Below, in pieces: positions 60,989 to 64,000 of a DNA stretch of 64,000 nt. Where the stretch lies: NCBI GenBank assembly GCA_037447335.1, contig JBBIGV010000013.1, positions 4,126 to 68,125 on the forward strand, in the 5' to 3' direction. Source of the DNA: JBBIGV01 sp037447335. GTDB lineage: Bacteria; Bacteroidota; Ignavibacteria; Ignavibacteriales; Ignavibacteriaceae. The stretch's first letter is position 1. Every line of letters starts with the position of its first letter. Position numbers and translations under genes: made by a program. The notes under the pieces were generated by a model. The model did no database searches and had not been told where the DNA came from. It saw only the letters and a program-made list of their open reading frames with translations.

Positions 60989-62821
60989 ATGTGCGGTATA
61001 GTGGGTTATATCGGTTCGAAAGATTGTGTGCCGATTCTTATAAATGGATTAAAAAGGCTTGAATACAGAGGCTACGATTCCGCCGGTATCGGAATACTTG
61101 GAAACGGAAATTCTCTCATTGTAAAAAATAAAGGCAAGGTCTCGCTTCTCGAAGATCGCCTCGAGGATATGCAGCTAAAATCTAATTTAGGCATCGGTCA
61201 TACCAGATGGGCAACTCATGGAATACCAAATGAAATAAATGCTCATCCGCATTCTAACGAAGCCAATACGCTGTTCCTTATTCATAACGGAATTATTGAA
61301 AATTATTCCACTATTAAAAAAGCACTGCAAAAAATGGGATATACGTTCAGAAGTGAAACTGACTCTGAGGTTCTCGTTCACCTGATTGATAAATTCCTTT
61401 ACGAAGGAAACGACCTTTCCAAATCGGTCAGGCTGGCTTTGAATGAGGTTGAAGGAACTTATGGATTGGCAATAATTTATCTGAACGAACCCGATAAGAT
61501 CATTGCTGCTCGAAAGGGTTCACCATTAGTTATTGGAGTCGGTGAGGAAGAAAATTTTGTAGCTTCGGATGTTTCTGCGGTACTTGAGCATACCAAACAG
61601 GTTGTTTATATGGAAGATGGTGAGATTGCTGAAATTTACCGCGATCGGTTCATCGCTAAAAATATTTATGATGCCGAAATTCAAAAAGAAGTTCATGAAA
61701 TAAGCATGACTCTTGAAGAAATTGATAAAGGCGGCTATCCGCATTTCATGTTAAAAGAAATAATGGAGCAGCCGGAGTCAGTAAGAAATTCAATGCGTGG
61801 ACGGCTTTTATTCGATGAAGGAACTGTAAAATTAGGAGGGCTTATTAACGTAGTTGACAGGCTGGTTAATTCAAAACGAATAATCATTTCGGCTTGTGGT
61901 ACATCCTGGCATGCCGGTCTTGTGGGCGAATATATGATCGAACAGTATGCACGAGTTCCCACTGAAGTTGAGTATGCTTCCGAACTTAGGTATAGGAATC
62001 CAATAATAAACCAGGACGATTCAGTTTTATTTATATCCCAAAGCGGAGAAACTGCCGATACTTTAGCTGCACTGCGTGAAGCAAAAATGAAAGGAGCGCT
62101 TGTGTTGGGTATCTGTAACGTTGTTGGCAGCTCCATTGCCAGGGAAAGTATGTCAGGTGTATATATCCATGCCGGTCCGGAGATCGGAGTAGCATCAACA
62201 AAAGCTTTTACTGCTCAACTTGTTGTTTTGGCTCTGATAACATTGCTTATTGCAAGACGGAAGAATATGAGTATTGTCGATGGTAAAAGTATTGTTCAGG
62301 AACTGGCATCAATTCCGGATAAGATTACACGCATACTGCAGTTAAATGATCAAATAGAACTAATTGCAGAGGAATTTAAAGATGCGGCTAATTTCCTGTA
62401 TCTGGGAAGGGGTTATAATTTTCCTGTTGCACTGGAAGGTGCTCTCAAGTTAAAAGAAATTGCATATATCCATGCAGAAGGATATCCTGCGGCAGAAATG
62501 AAACATGGTCCCATTGCTTTGATTGATGAGAACATGCCTGCAGTTTTTATTGCCCCCAAAGATTCTACGTATGATAAAATCATCAGTAATATTGAAGAAG
62601 TAAGAGCGAGAAGGGGACGAATCATCGCGATAGCAAATGAGAATGACAACACAATAGACAATCTTGTTGATTACTCAATAAAAATTCCTGAAACTATCCG
62701 GATGCTGATGCCAATACTTACAGTGATACCACTGCAATTACTTGCTTACCATATTGCAATTAAGAAAGGGCTGAATGTTGACCAGCCGCGTAACCTTGCA
62801 AAGAGCGTGACGGTGGAATAA
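60989..62821 (+). CDS. glmS: Glutamine-fructose-6-phosphate aminotransferase (isomerizing)
   Basis: Makes glucosamine-6-phosphate from fructose-6-phosphate and glutamine, the entry to UDP-GlcNAc. 610 residues, normal length. N-terminal class II glutaminase with Cys2 (MCGIVGYIG), GHTRWATHG and TDSEVLVHL; two SIS domains (ISACGTSWHAGLVGEYM, ISQSGETADTLAALREA, LGRGYNFPVALEGALKLKE) and the C-terminal QPRNLAKSVTVE. Start after ACGGAGGATTATTA, a strong ribosome site. It follows the T9SS protease after 63 bases but has its own promoter-like element. A glmS ribozyme or small-RNA site is not visible in the short leader. Confidence 0.97.
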   Translation: MCGIVGYIGSKDCVPILINGLKRLEYRGYDSAGIGILGNGNSLIVKNKGKVSLLEDRLEDMQLKSNLGIGHTRWATHGIPNEINAHPHSNEANTLFLIHNGIIENYSTIKKALQKMGYTFRSETDSEVLVHLIDKFLYEGNDLSKSVRLALNEVEGTYGLAIIYLNEPDKIIAARKGSPLVIGVGEEENFVASDVSAVLEHTKQVVYMEDGEIAEIYRDRFIAKNIYDAEIQKEVHEISMTLEEIDKGGYPHFMLKEIMEQPESVRNSMRGRLLFDEGTVKLGGLINVVDRLVNSKRIIISACGTSWHAGLVGEYMIEQYARVPTEVEYASELRYRNPIINQDDSVLFISQSGETADTLAALREAKMKGALVLGICNVVGSSIARESMSGVYIHAGPEIGVASTKAFTAQLVVLALITLLIARRKNMSIVDGKSIVQELASIPDKITRILQLNDQIELIAEEFKDAANFLYLGRGYNFPVALEGALKLKEIAYIHAEGYPAAEMKHGPIALIDENMPAVFIAPKDSTYDKIISNIEEVRARRGRIIAIANENDNTIDNLVDYSIKIPETIRMLMPILTVIPLQLLAYHIAIKKGLNVDQPRNLAKSVTVE

Positions 62822-62881
62822 AAATCTTTATGAAAATTGAAGGGTTACTATCCTTTCGTTTGAGATTATATTAAAAATCTT

Positions 62882-62889
62882 TAAGTTTG
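62882..62889 (+). promoter_or_regulatory. TAnnTTTG promoter of tRNA-Phe
   Basis: TAAGTTTG matches the -7 consensus; the transcription start would fall a few bases before the tRNA at 62903. Confidence 0.55.
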
Positions 62890-62902
62890 TGAGCCAAATT
62901 TT

Positions 62903-62975
62903 GGGCAGATAGCTCAGTCGGTAGAGCAAAGGACTGAAAATCCTTGTGTCGGCGGTTCGATTCCGTCTCTGCCCA
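62903..62975 (+). tRNA. tRNA-Phe (GAA)
   Basis: 73 bases without encoded CCA. Acceptor GGGCAGA (62903-62909) pairs with TCTGCCC (62968-62974), discriminator A. The D arm has GCTC/GAGC with AGTCGGTA. The anticodon arm is AAGGA-CTGAAAA-TCCTT with GAA at the anticodon. The T arm GGCGG-TTCGATT-CCGTC has one G-T wobble. All arms fold correctly. Confidence 0.97.
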
Positions 62976-63189
62976 CTTCACATCAACATAATAATTCAAT
63001 AGTCTGAGATTAGGCAATGGTGGTCTAAATTGATAGTTGTTTTAAAATCCTGTTAAAATTCAAAATTGTCTTATAATTAGTTCTCCCTTAAAAAGTACTG
63101 AAAGCTTAGAAAACAAAAAATAAATAAACAAAAAGCGAAAAAATCGTTTGGTTAGTATTGCAAGATTTTAATAAATTGCAATAAAAGCC

Positions 63190-63492
63190 TTGCAGAAAAA
63201 GATGCTTAAAGAAAAACCAAATCCAGGACAAATCAGTTCGCTAAGGACCTTCGAAGAACAACTAAATCATAAACATCCTTTGTATATTTTATCAAACAAA
63301 ATAGACTGGGATAAGTTCGAGAAGGAACTGAAGAAACATTATCACGAAACAATGGGCAGACTGGTAAGAGAGATTGAAAGAAAGCTATCGGCAGACAGAT
63401 TAACAGAATATTCAACAGAGATAAAGTTATTCAAAAGAGTACTAAAACAAAAGCGAAGGAGCTTCGTTTTCAACTATGCCCTCTTAAAATGA
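63190..63492 (+). pseudogene. IS5-family transposase, N-terminal part with internal deletion
   Basis: 100 codons from a TTG (or ATG at 63202). NHKHPLYILSNKIDWDKFEKEL is the family's N-terminal motif. After HETMGR the normal protein would run on through the first catalytic Asp region, roughly 110 residues, to a GRVxRDIERK-type segment; here GR joins directly to LVREIERKLSAD. Such a jump between two Gly-Arg pairs suggests a deletion by short homology that removed the first DDE aspartate. The frame ends at 63490-63492 after an apparent extra segment containing the hairpin CGAAG-GAG-CTTCG. Confidence 0.75.
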
Positions 63493-64000
63493 TAAAAATA
63501 AAGTTTACAGTTTGCACGAGCTTTCGGTAGAATGTATCAGCAAAGGGAAAACAGATAAGAAGTATGAGTTTGGGAACAAAGTATCAATAATGCTAACAAA
63601 AAACACTGGAGTGATAGTAGGAGCATTAAGTTTGGAGAAGAATGATTATGACGGACACACGTTAGAGCCGGCCTTAGAACAGTACAAAGAATTTTATAAT
63701 AAAGAACCAAAGAAAGCAATCGTGGATTTAGGATACCGGGGTATAAGAAAGATAGGACAGACGGAAGTAGTATTACCACAGAGGACTGATAAACAGTCCT
63801 CAAAGAAGGGAAAGACAATCTCGGAGAAAAGAACACTTAGGCAAGATCATCGCAGGAGGTCATCAATCGAGGCAAACATAAGTCACCTGAAAAACAATCA
63901 CAGGTTAAACAGGAATTATTACAGCAATATAGCAGGTGATACAACCAATCTATTGCTTTCAGCAGCTGCCTATAACTTCAAAAGGATGATGAGGAAGTGG
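63488..64000 (+). pseudogene. IS5-family transposase, C-terminal part in another frame
   Basis: Read in the frame of base 63488, the sequence NDKNKVYSLHELSVECISKGK continues the transposase. It includes VDLGYRG with the second catalytic Asp (codon 63725) and RRSSIEANISHLKNNHRLNR with the catalytic Glu (codon 63869), then AGDTTNLLLSAAAYNFKRM. The frame is open from 63488 to the window end. It has no plausible start of its own, and together with the first half it represents a decayed gene or a deleted derivative. Confidence 0.75.

Larger units (their letters stand above)
63190..64000 (+). mobile_element. Truncated IS5-family insertion sequence (runs off the window)
   Basis: The right edge holds an IS5-type transposase relic in two frames, described in the two pseudogene entries. 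Its left boundary is not certain: 62976-63189 (214 bases after the tRNA) contains no other gene, and an inverted pair ATTGCAA (63157-63163) / TTGCAAT (63176-63182) lies just before the first frame, but I cannot identify a definite IS terminal repeat. The right end is beyond base 64000. Confidence 0.7.

Noticed and set aside
63480..63500. Programmed ribosomal frameshift joining the two transposase frames
   Set aside because: The required shift window is only a few bases wide between a stop in one frame and a stop in the other, no slippery heptamer is present, and the protein has also lost the first catalytic Asp region.
63537..63836. 99-codon minus-strand open frame
   Set aside because: Exactly antisense to the second half of the IS5 transposase; composition is that of a shadow frame.
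1..64000. CRISPR array, prophage or rRNA operon
   Set aside because: No regularly spaced repeats, no phage structural genes and no ribosomal RNA sequence seen in the window.

Overview
The window looks like a chromosomal segment of a member of the Bacteroidota/Chlorobiota (FCB) group, most likely an Ignavibacteria-type bacterium. The grounds are: a giant gingipain-type C25 protease with a C-terminal type IX secretion sorting domain (55175-60925); several promoter-like TAnnTTTG elements of the Bacteroidota housekeeping sigma factor; weak or absent Shine-Dalgarno sequences in front of many genes; AT-rich DNA; and an overall mix of conserved single-copy genes typical of this group. The lineage is inferred from gene content, not from a marker-gene tree.

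Layout. 1-7100 carries plus-strand metabolism and information genes: glutaryl-CoA-type acyl-CoA dehydrogenase, guaB, a GT4 glycosyltransferase overlapping purD, and a half-length DnaE2-like polymerase. 7172-8298 (minus) is a MauE/DoxX-type membrane protein with a rhodanese. 8458-9783 is glycerate kinase. polA (minus) is bracketed by palindromic, cloverleaf-like repeats, and a MITE-like element lies between polA and feoAB. 15766-24090 (plus) holds a large outer-membrane protein, a NUDIX hydrolase, a PfkB kinase overlapping mtnA, recO and an HtrA protease. 24172-28954 is a minus-strand run: gatA, tatA, purQ, purS, pssA, psd and a highly divergent PurC-like protein. 29082-32692 (plus) has ybaB, recR, a methyltransferase, two lipoproteins and ftsX.

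32746-54990 is a large polysaccharide cluster. It encodes export and chain-length machinery (two SLBB proteins, a Wzc-type tyrosine kinase, a second Wzz-like protein), a UDP-glucuronate decarboxylase, a flippase, a polymerase/ligase, four glycosyltransferases or priming transferases, three methyltransferases, a glucuronyl C5-epimerase-like protein, an AsnB-type amidotransferase, two acyltransferases and a DegT aminotransferase. Together they suggest an acidic, uronic-acid-containing surface polymer made by a Wzx/Wzy-type route. After the cluster come the T9SS protease, glmS (amino-sugar supply), tRNA-Phe(GAA) and, at the right edge, a decayed IS5-family transposase.

Points deserving attention: the PurC-like protein with both PurC signatures altered; the DnaE2-like protein that stops right after the third catalytic aspartate; the pair of cloverleaf palindromes flanking polA; the C5-epimerase polysaccharide locus; and the internally deleted transposase. 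No CRISPR array, prophage or rRNA operon is visible.
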